Assembly (NCBI RefSeq): GCF_014201675.1
Contig: NZ_JACHEZ010000005.1
Coordinates: 1-64,000, forward strand
DNA from: Oceanithermus desulfurans
GTDB lineage: Bacteria; Deinococcota; Deinococci; Deinococcales; Marinithermaceae
Direction: 5' to 3'
Length of the DNA stretch: 64,000 nucleotides
Shown here: in pieces, positions 1-8,241 of the stretch
Position numbering within the stretch: the first letter of the stretch is position 1
Layout: each line of letters starts with the position of its first letter
Translations under genes and position numbers: made by a program
Notes under the pieces: model-generated
The model's input: the letters and a program-made list of their open reading frames with translations, nothing else
What the model was told of the DNA's origin: nothing
Databases searched by the model: none

Positions 1-1443
1 GTGAAAACCACCCGCAGAAAAGTATTCGAACACGAAGCCCCCATGCGCGTCGTAGCCGTGCTGGGCGGCGAACTCACCGAGGAGGGGCGCTGGCTAGATT
101 CCGAGCTGGACGGCGCGCTCGTGCGCATTCTCAAGGAAACGCGGTTCAAGGGAGATTTTGGAACCACCCTGTACGTACCGCTGGCAGGGGTTCAGGTCCT
201 GCTCGTGGGTCTGGGGAAGCGCCGGGGTCACCGCCTGGGCGACGTGCGGCGCATCGGCGTCAAGGTGGCCGAGGTTGCGGTCGAGCGAGGCGTGCGCGAG
301 GCCGCGGTCGAGAACTTCCTGGCCGAGCGCTTCGGTAAGCGCGAGACCAGCCGGGTCCTCGCCGAGGGCCTGCTGCTCGGCGGCTACCGCTTCACCAAGT
401 ACCAAAGCGAGGCCAAGCCGCCGCGGGCCCGCTTCGTGATCGCCCAGGGCTACGGCCCGGTGGTGGAGGAGGCGGCGGCCGTCGCCGAAGGGGTCTGGCT
501 CGCCCGCGACCTGGTCAACGAGCCGCCCAACGTGCTGAACCCGGTCGAGCTGGCCCGGCGCGCCGAGAAGATGGCCCGGGAGGCGGGCCTCGAGGTGCGC
601 GTGCTCGGCCCCGAGGAGATCCAGGAGCTGGGCATGGGCGCCTACTGGGCGGTGGCCAAGGGCTCGGCCAACGAGCCGCGCTTCATCGAGCTCGTTTACC
701 GCCCGGAGGAAGCGCCGGTGCGCAAGCTGGCCCTGGTGGGCAAGGGGCTCACCTTCGACACCGGGGGCTACTCGCTCAAGCCGCCCGAGTCGATGAAGAC
801 GATGAAGGGCGACATGGCCGGCGCGGCCGCGGTGATCGGGGCCATGAAGGCCATCGCCGCGCTGAAGCCGCCCGTCGAGGTACGCGCCTACGTGGCCGCC
901 GCCGAGAACATGATCAGCGGTCACGCCTACCGCGTCGACGACGTGATCCGGGCGATGAACGGCAAGACGATCGAGGTGCTCAACACCGACGCCGAAGGCC
1001 GGCTCACTCTGGCCGACGCGCTCGCCTACGCTTCGCAGCAGGAGCCCGACGCGATCGTCGAGCTCTCCACCCTCACGGGGTCGTGCGTGGTGGCGCTGGG
1101 CCGCGAGGTCGCGGGGCTCTTCGCCGCCGACGAGGCGCTGGGCCGTGAGGTGCAGCGGGCCGCCGAGGCCGCCGGCGAGAAGGTTTGGCCGATGCCGATG
1201 GAGGAGGCCTACAAGCGCAAGCTGAAGAGCAAGGTCGCCGACCTGGCCAACGTGGGCGACCGCGCCGGCGGCGCGATCCAGGCGGCCCTCTTCCTGGCCG
1301 AGTTCGCCGACGCCCCCTTCGTGCACCTCGACATCGCCGGCCCCGGCTTCGCGCCCGCGGCCGAGGACCACGCCTTCGGCCCCGCCGGGGGCACCGGTTT
1401 CGGGGTGCGGACCCTGGTCGAGTGGACCCTGCGGCAGGGCTAG
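1..1443 (+). CDS. pepA: Leucyl aminopeptidase, M17 family
   Basis: Cytosolic two-metal aminopeptidase that removes N-terminal residues from peptides. The 480-residue frame carries the M17 catalytic domain in its second half. Expected metal ligands are visible as K248, D253, D271, D330 and E332, and the catalytic pair as K260 and R334. The family signature NTDAEGRL lies at 328-335. The N-terminal 160 residues correspond to the variable regulatory domain. The frame opens with GTG at the first base of the window, so upstream signals cannot be seen. An in-frame ATG at 43 is an alternative start, and a longer protein cannot be excluded. The next gene starts 34 bp downstream with its own -10 element. 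Confidence 0.95.
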   Translation: MKTTRRKVFEHEAPMRVVAVLGGELTEEGRWLDSELDGALVRILKETRFKGDFGTTLYVPLAGVQVLLVGLGKRRGHRLGDVRRIGVKVAEVAVERGVREAAVENFLAERFGKRETSRVLAEGLLLGGYRFTKYQSEAKPPRARFVIAQGYGPVVEEAAAVAEGVWLARDLVNEPPNVLNPVELARRAEKMAREAGLEVRVLGPEEIQELGMGAYWAVAKGSANEPRFIELVYRPEEAPVRKLALVGKGLTFDTGGYSLKPPESMKTMKGDMAGAAAVIGAMKAIAALKPPVEVRAYVAAAENMISGHAYRVDDVIRAMNGKTIEVLNTDAEGRLTLADALAYASQQEPDAIVELSTLTGSCVVALGREVAGLFAADEALGREVQRAAEAAGEKVWPMPMEEAYKRKLKSKVADLANVGDRAGGAIQAALFLAEFADAPFVHLDIAGPGFAPAAEDHAFGPAGGTGFGVRTLVEWTLRQG

Positions 1444-1464
1444 GTCGAACCGCCCCGGCCGCGG

Positions 1465-1470
1465 TAGGAT
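1465..1470 (+). promoter_or_regulatory. -10 element of trmJ (leaderless type)
   Basis: TAGGAT followed by exactly 7 nt and the ATG at 1478. There is no Shine-Dalgarno sequence in the short pepA-trmJ gap, so transcription probably starts at or next to the start codon. Confidence 0.6.
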
Positions 1471-1477
1471 CGGAGCG

Positions 1478-2200
1478 ATGATCCGCGTCGTGCTGGTGGA
1501 GCCGCGCGAGCCCCGCAACGTCGGGGCGGCGGCGCGGGCGATGAAGAATTTCGGGCTCGAGCAACTGGTGCTCGTGAACCCGGAGCGCCCGCTCGACGAG
1601 GCGGCCTACCGGCTGGCCACCCGGGGCGCGGCCGACGTGCTGGAGCGGGCGCGCACCGTGGCCACGCTGGACGAGGCCCTGGCGGACACGGTTTACGTGG
1701 TGGCCACCAGCGCCCGCGCCCGCGAGGGCTACGCCGGCGAGGTCTACACGCCCCGCGAGGGTGCGCCCCGGGTGCGAAGGATGGCCGCCGAGGGGCCGGT
1801 CGCCCTGCTCTTCGGCCGCGAGAACTTCGGACTCTCCAACGAGGAGATGGATCGGGCGCACGCGGTCTGGCGGATCCCCACCGGCGGCTACGCCAGCCTC
1901 AACCTGGCCCAGGCGGTGCTGCTGGTGGCCTACGAGGTCTTCCTGGCCCGAGCCGAGCCCCGGGGGACGGCGCGCCCGCGGCCCGCCGCCGCCGAGGAGC
2001 TCGAGCGCCTCTTCGCCGACCTGGAGGCCTACCTGATCCAGATCCGCTACACCGACGAACACCGCCTGGAAGGGGCGATGCGCGCCTTCCGGCGGATGGC
2101 CCACCGGGCGCTGCTCAGCCCCAACGAGGTGCAGCGCCTGCGCGGCCTGCTGCGCCAGAGCCGTTGGGCGATCGCCCATGGAGGGGACCGGGTTGATTAG
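1478..2200 (+). CDS. trmJ: tRNA 2'-O-methyltransferase, TrmJ/SpoU family
   Basis: Predicted SAM-dependent ribose 2'-O-methyltransferase of the SPOUT class, probably modifying position 32 of tRNA. The three SpoU motifs are visible: motif 1 around EPRNVGAAAR (11-20), motif 2 FGRENFGLSNEE (112-123), and motif 3 IPTGGYASLNLAQAV (133-147), which forms the trefoil knot. The 240-residue length and the C-terminal helical tail fit TrmJ better than the shorter TrmL, which occurs separately at 54093. The ATG is fixed by the -10 element 7 nt upstream. The 3' end overlaps the histidine kinase start by up to 23 bp, so the two are probably cotranscribed. The target nucleotide is inferred from the family only. 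Confidence 0.85.
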   Translation: MIRVVLVEPREPRNVGAAARAMKNFGLEQLVLVNPERPLDEAAYRLATRGAADVLERARTVATLDEALADTVYVVATSARAREGYAGEVYTPREGAPRVRRMAAEGPVALLFGRENFGLSNEEMDRAHAVWRIPTGGYASLNLAQAVLLVAYEVFLARAEPRGTARPRPAAAEELERLFADLEAYLIQIRYTDEHRLEGAMRAFRRMAHRALLSPNEVQRLRGLLRQSRWAIAHGGDRVD

Positions 2201-3803
2201 GCCGCAGGCCCGCCCCGGGGCCTACAGCGAGCTCTACGCCCGCATCCGCTGGGCGCGCAAGGTGCTGCCGCCGCTGGTGGGCGGCGTCGTGGTCGCGCTC
2301 GAGTGGTGGCTGCACCTGCTGCCGCCCGACCCCTGGCTCTTCTACCTGCAGATCGTCTTCTACGGCGTGGTGGGGCCGCTGGTGATCTGGCTCACCCTCG
2401 ACTGGGTCTCCGAGGAGGTGCGCGAGCGCGCCGAGGCCGAGGCCAAGCTGCTGGAGGCCAACCAGCGGCTGCGGGCGCTGCGCGAGGTGCTCAGCCGCTC
2501 GCTGGCGACCGAGAACCTGGAAGAGGTGATCCGCGGGGTCGTCAACGCCCTCGCCGACGTGCTCGGAGCCGACGCCTCGCTCGAGCTCGAGGGCTACCAC
2601 TGGTCGACGCCCTCGTTCTACACCCGCCGCGGCCTACCGGTGCAGCGGCTCGAGCTGGTGCGCAGCGGCGGGCGGCTCGAGCTGATCCTGCCCGACGGCG
2701 AGAGCGACGCCGAGTTCCTCGACCTGCTCGCCGCCGAGGTGGACAGCCTGCTCGAGGCCGCCAAGGCGCGCACCCGCGACTTCCTCACCCTCTTCGAGGT
2801 GGACGAGGCGATGGGGGCGGAGGCCAACCTGGAGAAGCTGCTCGCCGGTCTGCTCTCCAAGATCATCGACTGGGCCGGGGCCAAGGGAGGCGTGGTCTAC
2901 CTGCTCGACGCCGACGGCATCCTCCACCCCTGGGCCGAGGTGCACCTCCCCGAGGCGCGCCACTCCTTCGCCCCCAGCGGCCGCTGGGAAGAGGCCAAGC
3001 GCGCCCCCACCTTCGTCGAGCCCAACCTGCTCGCCATCCCGCTCTACGACAAGGACCCGGTGGGGGTGCTGGTGCTGCGTGGCAACGCCCGCCACCTCAA
3101 GGAGGAGATGCCCTTCCTGCGGCTGCTCGCCCGTCAGGTGGCCCTGGCGGTGCGCAACGCCCAGGCCTACCTGCGCGCCGAGGAGCTGGCCATCAACGAG
3201 GAGCGCAACCGCATCGCCCGCGAGATCCACGACGGCATCGCCCAGGCGCTGGCCTTCATGGCCCTCAAGCTGGACCTGGCGACGCGGCTGCTCGACCGCG
3301 ACCCGCCGCGCGCCAAGCAGGAGATCGGCCAGGTCAAGGAGACGCTGCGCGGCCAGATCCGCGAGGTACGCCGCAGCATCTTCGCGCTGCGTCCCATCGA
3401 CCTGGAGCGCTACGGGCTGGTGCAGTCGATCGAGCGTTACGCCCGTGCCTTCGCCGAACAGGTGGGGCTGGGGATCGGGCTCGAGCTCGCCGACGACGTC
3501 AAGCTCACCCCCGCCTCCGAGGTCGTCCTCTTCCGGGTGCTGCAGGAAGCCCTCAACAACGTGGCCAAGCACGCCCGCGCCGGCGGCGTGCGGGTGCGCC
3601 TGAAGGCCCTGGGCGAGAAGGGCGCCCGGCTCGAGATCTGCGACGACGGCGTCGGCTTCGATCCCGACCAGCCGCTGAGCGCGGGGCTGGGCGGCTTCGG
3701 CATGGCGCAGATGCGCGAGCGCGTCGAGGCCCGCGGCGGGCGGTTCGAGGTGCTCAGCACCCCCGGCGAGGGCACCTGCATCAACGCCGAGCTGCCCTAC
3801 TGA
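2178..3803 (+). CDS. Membrane sensor histidine kinase with GAF domain (HisKA_3/NarL class)
   Basis: Two N-terminal membrane segments (about 30-48 and 54-75) are followed by a coiled linker, a GAF-like region (about 105-190), a second GAF (about 200-330), and a HisKA_3 dimerisation domain. The phosphoacceptor is H351 in EIHDGIAQ. The HATPase_c domain has N-box Asn460 and a G-box near DDGVGFD. This class normally signals to NarL/LuxR-type regulators, but none lies next to it, so the kinase is an orphan in this window. The start may be ATG 2178 or, better placed behind a GGAGGGG Shine-Dalgarno, TTG 2193. The signal sensed cannot be deduced. Confidence 0.88.
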   Translation: MEGTGLIRPQARPGAYSELYARIRWARKVLPPLVGGVVVALEWWLHLLPPDPWLFYLQIVFYGVVGPLVIWLTLDWVSEEVRERAEAEAKLLEANQRLRALREVLSRSLATENLEEVIRGVVNALADVLGADASLELEGYHWSTPSFYTRRGLPVQRLELVRSGGRLELILPDGESDAEFLDLLAAEVDSLLEAAKARTRDFLTLFEVDEAMGAEANLEKLLAGLLSKIIDWAGAKGGVVYLLDADGILHPWAEVHLPEARHSFAPSGRWEEAKRAPTFVEPNLLAIPLYDKDPVGVLVLRGNARHLKEEMPFLRLLARQVALAVRNAQAYLRAEELAINEERNRIAREIHDGIAQALAFMALKLDLATRLLDRDPPRAKQEIGQVKETLRGQIREVRRSIFALRPIDLERYGLVQSIERYARAFAEQVGLGIGLELADDVKLTPASEVVLFRVLQEALNNVAKHARAGGVRVRLKALGEKGARLEICDDGVGFDPDQPLSAGLGGFGMAQMRERVEARGGRFEVLSTPGEGTCINAELPY

Positions 3804-3815
3804 GGGCCGCGCCGC

Positions 3816-5159
3816 TCAGACTTCGAACCGCTGCCCCAGACGGGCGCGGGTCACCTTGGCGCCGCGGGCGCGCAGCGCCCGCGCCAGGCTGGCGCGGGCC
3901 GGGTCCTCGCCGTGCACCAGGACGATGCGGGGCTCGGCGGTGAGCCAGTCGAGGAGTTCGTCGCGGCCGGCGTGTCCGGAGAAGCCGCCCAGCGAGTAGA
4001 CCTTGGCCCGCACCCGCACCTCGTGGCCGTGGATCCGCACCTCGCCCGCGCCCTCGATGATGCGGTGCCCCAGACCGCCGCGCGGCTGGTAGCCGACGAA
4101 GACGAGGGCGTTGCGGGCGTCGGGCAGCTGGTGGCGCAGGTGGTGCAGGATGCGGCCGCCCGAGAGCATGCCGCTGCCAGCGATGATGATCGCCGGTCCT
4201 TCGAGGAAGTTCAGCCGCTTCGACTCGTCCACGCTCTGGGTGTAGCGCAGCTTCTGCGGCGCGAAGGGGTCGATGCCGCGGCGGTAGAACGACTGCACCA
4301 GGGGGCTGAAGGCCTCCTGGATCTCGCCGTAGATCTCGCTGATGCGGGTGGTGAGGGGACTGTCGACGTAGACCGGCACGCTGGGGATGGCGCCCTCGGC
4401 TTCGAAGCGGCGGATGTAGAAGAGGATCTCCTGGGCGCGCTCGAGCGCAAACGAGGGGATGACCACCTTCCCGCCGCCGTCGAGGGTCTGGGCCAGCACC
4501 TCGGCGAACTCGACCAGGGTGGCCTGGAAGGGCCGGTGGGGGCGGTCGCCGTAGGTGGACTCGCTGAGGACCAGGTCGGCCACCCGGGGGTAGTCGGGGT
4601 CGGGCAGGGTTTCCTTGCGGCGGTTGCCCAGGTCGCCCGAGAAGACGAGGGTGCGCCCCCCCGCCTGCACCTCCACGAAGGCGCTTCCGGGCAGGTGGCC
4701 GGCGTTTCTGAGGGTGACGCGGAACGGCCCGATCTTGCGTGCGCCGTAGTAGGGCAGCGGCTTGCTGCGCTCGAGCAGCGTGCGCACGTCGGCCTCCTCC
4801 CAGAGCAGCTCGGGAACCGGAAGGCCCTTGCGGCGGGCGCGCTTGATGTCCTCCTTCATCAGCTTGAGCGCGTCTTCGAGGATCGGTCGGATCAGCTTCA
4901 GCGTGGGCGCGGTGGCGTAGACCCGGCCCTCGAAGCCCAGGCGGTAGAGCCGCGGGATCCGCCCCACGTGGTCCAGGTGGGCGTGGCTCAGCACCACGGC
5001 GTCGACCTCGCGCGGGTCGAAGCCGAAGGGGTCGTAGTTGTCGTTTTTCGGCTCCCCCTGGTACATGCCGCAGTCGAGCAGCAGCCTGAACCCCTGGTGT
5101 TCCAGCAGGTGGCAGCTTCCGGTGACCGTGCCGCAGGCGCCCCAGGTGGTCAGTTTCAT
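3816..5159 (-). CDS. Beta-CASP metallo-beta-lactamase-fold RNA nuclease
   Basis: Metal-dependent RNA-processing nuclease of the CPSF/Int11 branch (447 aa), similar in layout to the Thermus thermophilus TTHA0252 type. The metallo-beta-lactamase motif HAHLDH supplies H59, H61, D63 and H64. The family features SGDLGNR and ESTYGDR follow, then the beta-CASP insertion and the C-terminal SGHAGRDELLDWL motif. It probably acts in the cytosol on RNA ends. It is convergent with the histidine kinase and divergent from the binding-protein gene at 5229. A -10 TAAACT lies 6 nt before the ATG. Confidence 0.9.
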   Translation of the reverse strand: MKLTTWGACGTVTGSCHLLEHQGFRLLLDCGMYQGEPKNDNYDPFGFDPREVDAVVLSHAHLDHVGRIPRLYRLGFEGRVYATAPTLKLIRPILEDALKLMKEDIKRARRKGLPVPELLWEEADVRTLLERSKPLPYYGARKIGPFRVTLRNAGHLPGSAFVEVQAGGRTLVFSGDLGNRRKETLPDPDYPRVADLVLSESTYGDRPHRPFQATLVEFAEVLAQTLDGGGKVVIPSFALERAQEILFYIRRFEAEGAIPSVPVYVDSPLTTRISEIYGEIQEAFSPLVQSFYRRGIDPFAPQKLRYTQSVDESKRLNFLEGPAIIIAGSGMLSGGRILHHLRHQLPDARNALVFVGYQPRGGLGHRIIEGAGEVRIHGHEVRVRAKVYSLGGFSGHAGRDELLDWLTAEPRIVLVHGEDPARASLARALRARGAKVTRARLGQRFEV

Positions 5160-5165
5160 GGGTTC

Positions 5166-5171
5166 AGTTTA
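5166..5171 (-). promoter_or_regulatory. -10 element of the beta-CASP nuclease gene
   Basis: On the minus strand TAAACT is followed by 6 nt and the ATG at 5159. No Shine-Dalgarno sequence, so leaderless start inferred. Confidence 0.55.
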
Positions 5172-5215
5172 CGCGCCCACCCGAACGGGGGTGTCCCAAG
5201 CCAATTGTCCCGGCA

Positions 5216-5221
5216 TATACT
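5216..5221 (+). promoter_or_regulatory. -10 element of the PhnD-like gene
   Basis: TATACT followed by 7 nt and ATG 5229. No Shine-Dalgarno sequence, so leaderless start inferred. Confidence 0.6.
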
Positions 5222-5228
5222 TGTAGTA

Positions 5229-5948
5229 ATGGATGCACATCAGCTTTCCGCAAGCGCCTGCCCCCACGACACCGCCAAGAACCTGCCCACCTGGATCGAG
5301 TTCTTCCTGGTGCTGGGGCAGGTGAGCGGCCTCGAGATCGGCTACGCCCACGCCGCCGACTTCCCCGAGTTCTACGCGCGCTTCCCCGAGATCGACCTCG
5401 TCTACGCCAACCCTCTGGACGCCCTGCGCATCGAGGACGAACGGGGCTTCGTGCCGGTGGCCATGCCCGACAACTACGACGAGGTGGTCTTCGTCGCCCG
5501 CAAGGGGAGCGCGGACGGACTCGCGGACTTCGCGGACCGGCCCCTGGGCGCGGTGGAGAACCAGTTCGCCACCCTGCTCGGCTGCCTGCTCCTCGACGAG
5601 GCCGGCGTCCGCAACGGCGAGATCCGCTATTACCCTTCCTGGGGCGAGGTGCTCGCGGCGCTGCGGCGCGGCGAGATCGAGCACGCCCTGCTCTACAAGG
5701 ACTTCTACGATCAACTCGGCGAGCTCTCGCTCGAGGGCGTGCGCACGGTTCAGGTCTCCGACGCGCGGCGCTTCGCCCACGTGGTGATGCTCGCCCCCGA
5801 ACGGGCCGGGCTGCGCCCGCAGCTGCTGCAGGGCCTCCTGAGGCTGCCCGAACATCCGCTGGGGCGGCTCATCCTCGCCGACCTGCGCATCGGCGGCTTC
5901 GCCCCCTTCGACTCCACGGAGCCGATCCGGGCGCTGCTCAGGTGCTGA
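5229..5948 (+). CDS. Cytosolic PhnD-like periplasmic-binding-protein-fold protein
   Basis: A 239-residue protein with the look of a phosphate/phosphonate (PhnD/SsuA-type) class-II binding protein: an early YANPLDALRI loop, then alternating segments such as GAVENQFATLL and ALLYKDFYDQ. It has no signal peptide, lipobox or membrane segment, so it should be cytosolic, which is unusual for the fold. The start is set by TATACT 7 nt before ATG 5229. The frame stays open far upstream, but that part is the antisense of the nuclease gene and is rejected. It lies directly before phoB-phoR-phoU, so a role as an intracellular ligand sensor for that system is possible but is only inferred. Confidence 0.7.
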   Translation: MDAHQLSASACPHDTAKNLPTWIEFFLVLGQVSGLEIGYAHAADFPEFYARFPEIDLVYANPLDALRIEDERGFVPVAMPDNYDEVVFVARKGSADGLADFADRPLGAVENQFATLLGCLLLDEAGVRNGEIRYYPSWGEVLAALRRGEIEHALLYKDFYDQLGELSLEGVRTVQVSDARRFAHVVMLAPERAGLRPQLLQGLLRLPEHPLGRLILADLRIGGFAPFDSTEPIRALLRC

Positions 5949-5962
5949 CCCCGCCCTGACCG
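5934..5962 (+). promoter_or_regulatory. Putative Pho box upstream of phoB
   Basis: CTGACC at 5945 and CTGACC at 5956 are direct repeats with an 11-bp period. A degenerate third copy (CTGCTC) is at 5934. The last copy begins 15 bp before the -10 element TAAACT, replacing a -35 element. The same repeat and spacing occur before pstS. The 11-bp repeat period matches that known for PhoB boxes. Confidence 0.6.
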
Positions 5963-5970
5963 GGGCTGCG

Positions 5971-5976
5971 TAAACT
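5971..5976 (+). promoter_or_regulatory. -10 element of phoB
   Basis: TAAACT followed by 6 nt and ATG 5983. It lies 15 bp downstream of the start of the last CTGACC repeat. Confidence 0.6.
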
Positions 5977-5982
5977 GAGGGC

Positions 5983-6642
5983 ATGGCCCGGGTGCTGCTG
6001 GTCGAAGACGAGCCCAGCCTGCGCTTCGCCCTGGCGCACGGGTTGCGCCAGGCGGGGTTCAGCGTCCTCGACGCCGCCGACGCCCGCGAGGGCTGGGCGC
6101 GGCTCGACGAGGCCGACGTGGTCGTGCTCGACCGGATGCTGCCCGACGAGGACGGCCTGAACTTCCTGGCGCGCCTCCGCCGCACCCCCCGCTACGAGCG
6201 GCTGCCGGTGCTCATGCTGACCGCGCGCGCCAGCGAGCGCGACCGCGTGGAAGGGCTTTTGGGCGGCGCCGACGACTACCTGACCAAGCCCTTCTCCACC
6301 GCCGAGCTGGCGGCCCGGCTGGTGGCGCTCTTGCGCCGCAGCCGCGGCGCCGAGGTGCTGCGGCGCGGCGAGCTGGTGGTGGACACCGGGCGCGGCCGGG
6401 TGACGCTTGGGGGGCGGGAGGTGGGCCTGACGCGGCGCGAGTTCGACCTGCTCGCCTTCCTGGCGCGGGAGCCGGGCCGGGTCTACGACCGGCCGACGCT
6501 GCTCGCCCAGGTCTGGGGCGAGGACTTTCTGGGGACCCTGCGTACGGTCGACCAGCACGTGGCCCAGCTGCGCGAGAAGCTCGGCGGGCGTTGGATCGAG
6601 ACCGTGCGCGGCCGGGGCTACCGCTTCACGGAGGTGCCGTGA
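5983..6642 (+). CDS. phoB: OmpR/PhoB-family response regulator, probable PhoB
   Basis: DNA-binding response regulator of 219 aa. The receiver domain (1-115) has the acidic pair E8/D9, phosphoacceptor D50, T80 and K102. A winged-helix domain (about 125-219) ends in the usual VRGRGYRF wing. Position in front of phoR, phoU and pstSCAB, together with matching repeat boxes before itself and pstS, makes it the likely phosphate regulator, with autoregulation. Its TGA overlaps the kinase GTG by 4 bp (GTGA). The regulator identity is inferred from context; the family assignment is certain. Confidence 0.9.
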   Translation: MARVLLVEDEPSLRFALAHGLRQAGFSVLDAADAREGWARLDEADVVVLDRMLPDEDGLNFLARLRRTPRYERLPVLMLTARASERDRVEGLLGGADDYLTKPFSTAELAARLVALLRRSRGAEVLRRGELVVDTGRGRVTLGGREVGLTRREFDLLAFLAREPGRVYDRPTLLAQVWGEDFLGTLRTVDQHVAQLREKLGGRWIETVRGRGYRFTEVP

Positions 6643-7544
6643 ACCCCTGGCGCGCGGCCTGGGAGGCGAGCGAGGAGGGGGTGGTCCTCTTCGACGGCGA
6701 GCAGGTGCGCTACCTGAACCCCGCGGCGGCGCGGCTGCTCGACACCGACCCGGAGCGCGCCGCCGGCCGCCCCGCCGCCTTCGTGCTGCGGCACCACCGG
6801 CTGCTCGAGCTGCAGCGCGGCGGCGGGACCGCCAGTCTGACCCTGCACGGCCGCCGGGTGGCGGCGCGCGCCCTGGGGGAGGCGCTCTTTCTGCGCGACG
6901 AGACCGAAGCGGCGCGTACGCGCGAGGCCCTGGAGCAGGAACGGCGTTACCTCGCCCACGAGTTCCGCACCCCGGTAGCGGGGCTGCTGGCGCTGTTGGA
7001 GGTGCTGGAATCCGGGCCCGCGCCCGAGGAGGGGAAGCGGGCGCTGGCGCTGATGCGCGAGGAGGCGGAGCGGCTGCTGCGCCTCGTCGAGGGGCAGGGC
7101 CAGGCGCGCACGCCCCCGTGGCGCCTCGACGAGTTGCGGCCGCGGCTCGAGCGGCTGCTGCCGGGGGCGCGCACCCTGCGCTGGTCCACCCCCCACCCGG
7201 TCACCGCGGGCCGCGACCCGGTCTTCCAGGTGCTGCTCAACCTCGTCGAGAATGCGCTGCGCTACGGAAAGCCGCCCGTCGAGGTGCGCACCCGGGCCCC
7301 CGCTGCGGGGGTGGTGGCCGTCGAGGTGGTGGACACCGGGGAGCCGCTCGCCGACTACGAGCGCCTCTTCGTACCCGGCGGGCGGGGCGTGCACGCCGCC
7401 GGCGTGCGCGGCAGCGGCCTGGGCCTGGCCCTGGTGCGCCGCATCGCGCGGGGCTGGGGCGGTGAGGCCTACGGCCGTAGGCTGGAAGAGGGCAACGCCT
7501 TCGGGGTGACCGTGCCCGAGGGGGAAGGGGAAGAGGATGCGTGA
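6639..7544 (+). CDS. phoR: Soluble PAS-type sensor histidine kinase, probable PhoR
   Basis: A 301-aa kinase beginning at GTG 6639, which overlaps the phoB stop by 4 bp. Residues 1-90 form a PAS-like domain. The HisKA phosphoacceptor is H107 (LAHEFRTP). The HATPase_c domain shows the N-box NLVENALRYG and the G-boxes DTGEPL and GSGLGLALV. Unlike most PhoR proteins it has no membrane segment or periplasmic domain. It must therefore sense phosphate state in the cytosol, presumably through PhoU and PstB, as is known for the Pho systems of other bacteria. It overlaps phoU by 8 bp, so the three genes form one operon. Confidence 0.87.
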   Translation: MNPWRAAWEASEEGVVLFDGEQVRYLNPAAARLLDTDPERAAGRPAAFVLRHHRLLELQRGGGTASLTLHGRRVAARALGEALFLRDETEAARTREALEQERRYLAHEFRTPVAGLLALLEVLESGPAPEEGKRALALMREEAERLLRLVEGQGQARTPPWRLDELRPRLERLLPGARTLRWSTPHPVTAGRDPVFQVLLNLVENALRYGKPPVEVRTRAPAAGVVAVEVVDTGEPLADYERLFVPGGRGVHAAGVRGSGLGLALVRRIARGWGGEAYGRRLEEGNAFGVTVPEGEGEEDA

Positions 7545-8193
7545 AGCGTTGGACCGTGACCTGAACCGGATTACCGAGCACTTCCTGCGCATGGTCAGCC
7601 TGGTGCGCGAGCAGCTGCAGCAGGCCACCGCCGGCCTGGTGGAGCAGGACGTGGAGCGCGCCAAGGCGGCCGTGCGGCTCGACCGCGAGGTGGACGCGCT
7701 GGAGCTCGAGATCGAGAACGAGGTGCTGGCGGCGATCGCCCGTCACCAGCCCGTCGCCCGTGACCTGCGCTTCTTGGCGACGGTGCTGAAGGCGCTCACC
7801 GACCTGGAGCGCGCCGGCGACTACGCCGCGCACGTGGCCGAGGACGCGCTGGCGCTCGCGGGGGAGCCGCCGCTGAAGAAGTACATCGTCCTCGGCGAGA
7901 TGGCCGAGCGCATCGAGACGATGCTCGACCTGATCGCCAAGGCCATTGCCGAGCGCGACCTGCAGGCTGCGCAGCGGGTGCTCAAGATCGACGACGACGT
8001 CGACGACCTCTACGAGCAGATCGTGCGCGAGCTGCTGACCTACATGATGGAGGACCCCCGCACCCTCTCCAAGGCGCTCACCCTGATGCGCGTCGCCCGC
8101 AGCTACGAGCGCCTCGGCGACCACCTGGAGAACATTGCCGAGCGCGTCTTCTTCTGGCTGACCGGCAAGCTCGAGGGCGCGGACGGGTCCTGA
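7537..8193 (+). CDS. phoU: Phosphate signalling protein PhoU
   Basis: A 218-aa protein of two repeated three-helix PhoU bundles, with the repeat motifs RDLRFLATVLKALTDLERAGDYA and, in the second half, LMRVARSYERLGDHLENIAERV at equivalent positions. PhoU binds metal through such E/D-rich helices and connects the Pst transporter to PhoR, keeping the response off when phosphate is plentiful. ATG 7537 overlaps the end of phoR. The 3' end of the gene overlaps the first bases of the Pho box of the next operon. Confidence 0.93.
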   Translation: MREALDRDLNRITEHFLRMVSLVREQLQQATAGLVEQDVERAKAAVRLDREVDALELEIENEVLAAIARHQPVARDLRFLATVLKALTDLERAGDYAAHVAEDALALAGEPPLKKYIVLGEMAERIETMLDLIAKAIAERDLQAAQRVLKIDDDVDDLYEQIVRELLTYMMEDPRTLSKALTLMRVARSYERLGDHLENIAERVFFWLTGKLEGADGS

Positions 8194-8207
8194 CCTTCCC
8201 CTGACAG
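8190..8207 (+). promoter_or_regulatory. Putative Pho box upstream of pstS
   Basis: CTGACC at 8190 and CTGACA at 8201 repeat with an 11-bp period. The second copy starts 15 bp before CATCCT (8216-8221), the expected -10 position. This is the same geometry as before phoB, where copies at 5945 and 5956 precede a -10 at 5971. Confidence 0.65.
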
Positions 8208-8241
8208 GACCCCGGCATCCTGGACGCGGAGGACGATGCTC

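Noticed and set aside
3912-5228. N-terminal extension of the PhnD-like protein antisense to the beta-CASP gene
   Set aside because: The extension is low in recognisable sequence, lies fully antisense to a conserved gene, and a TATACT promoter 7 nt before ATG 5229 marks the real start.
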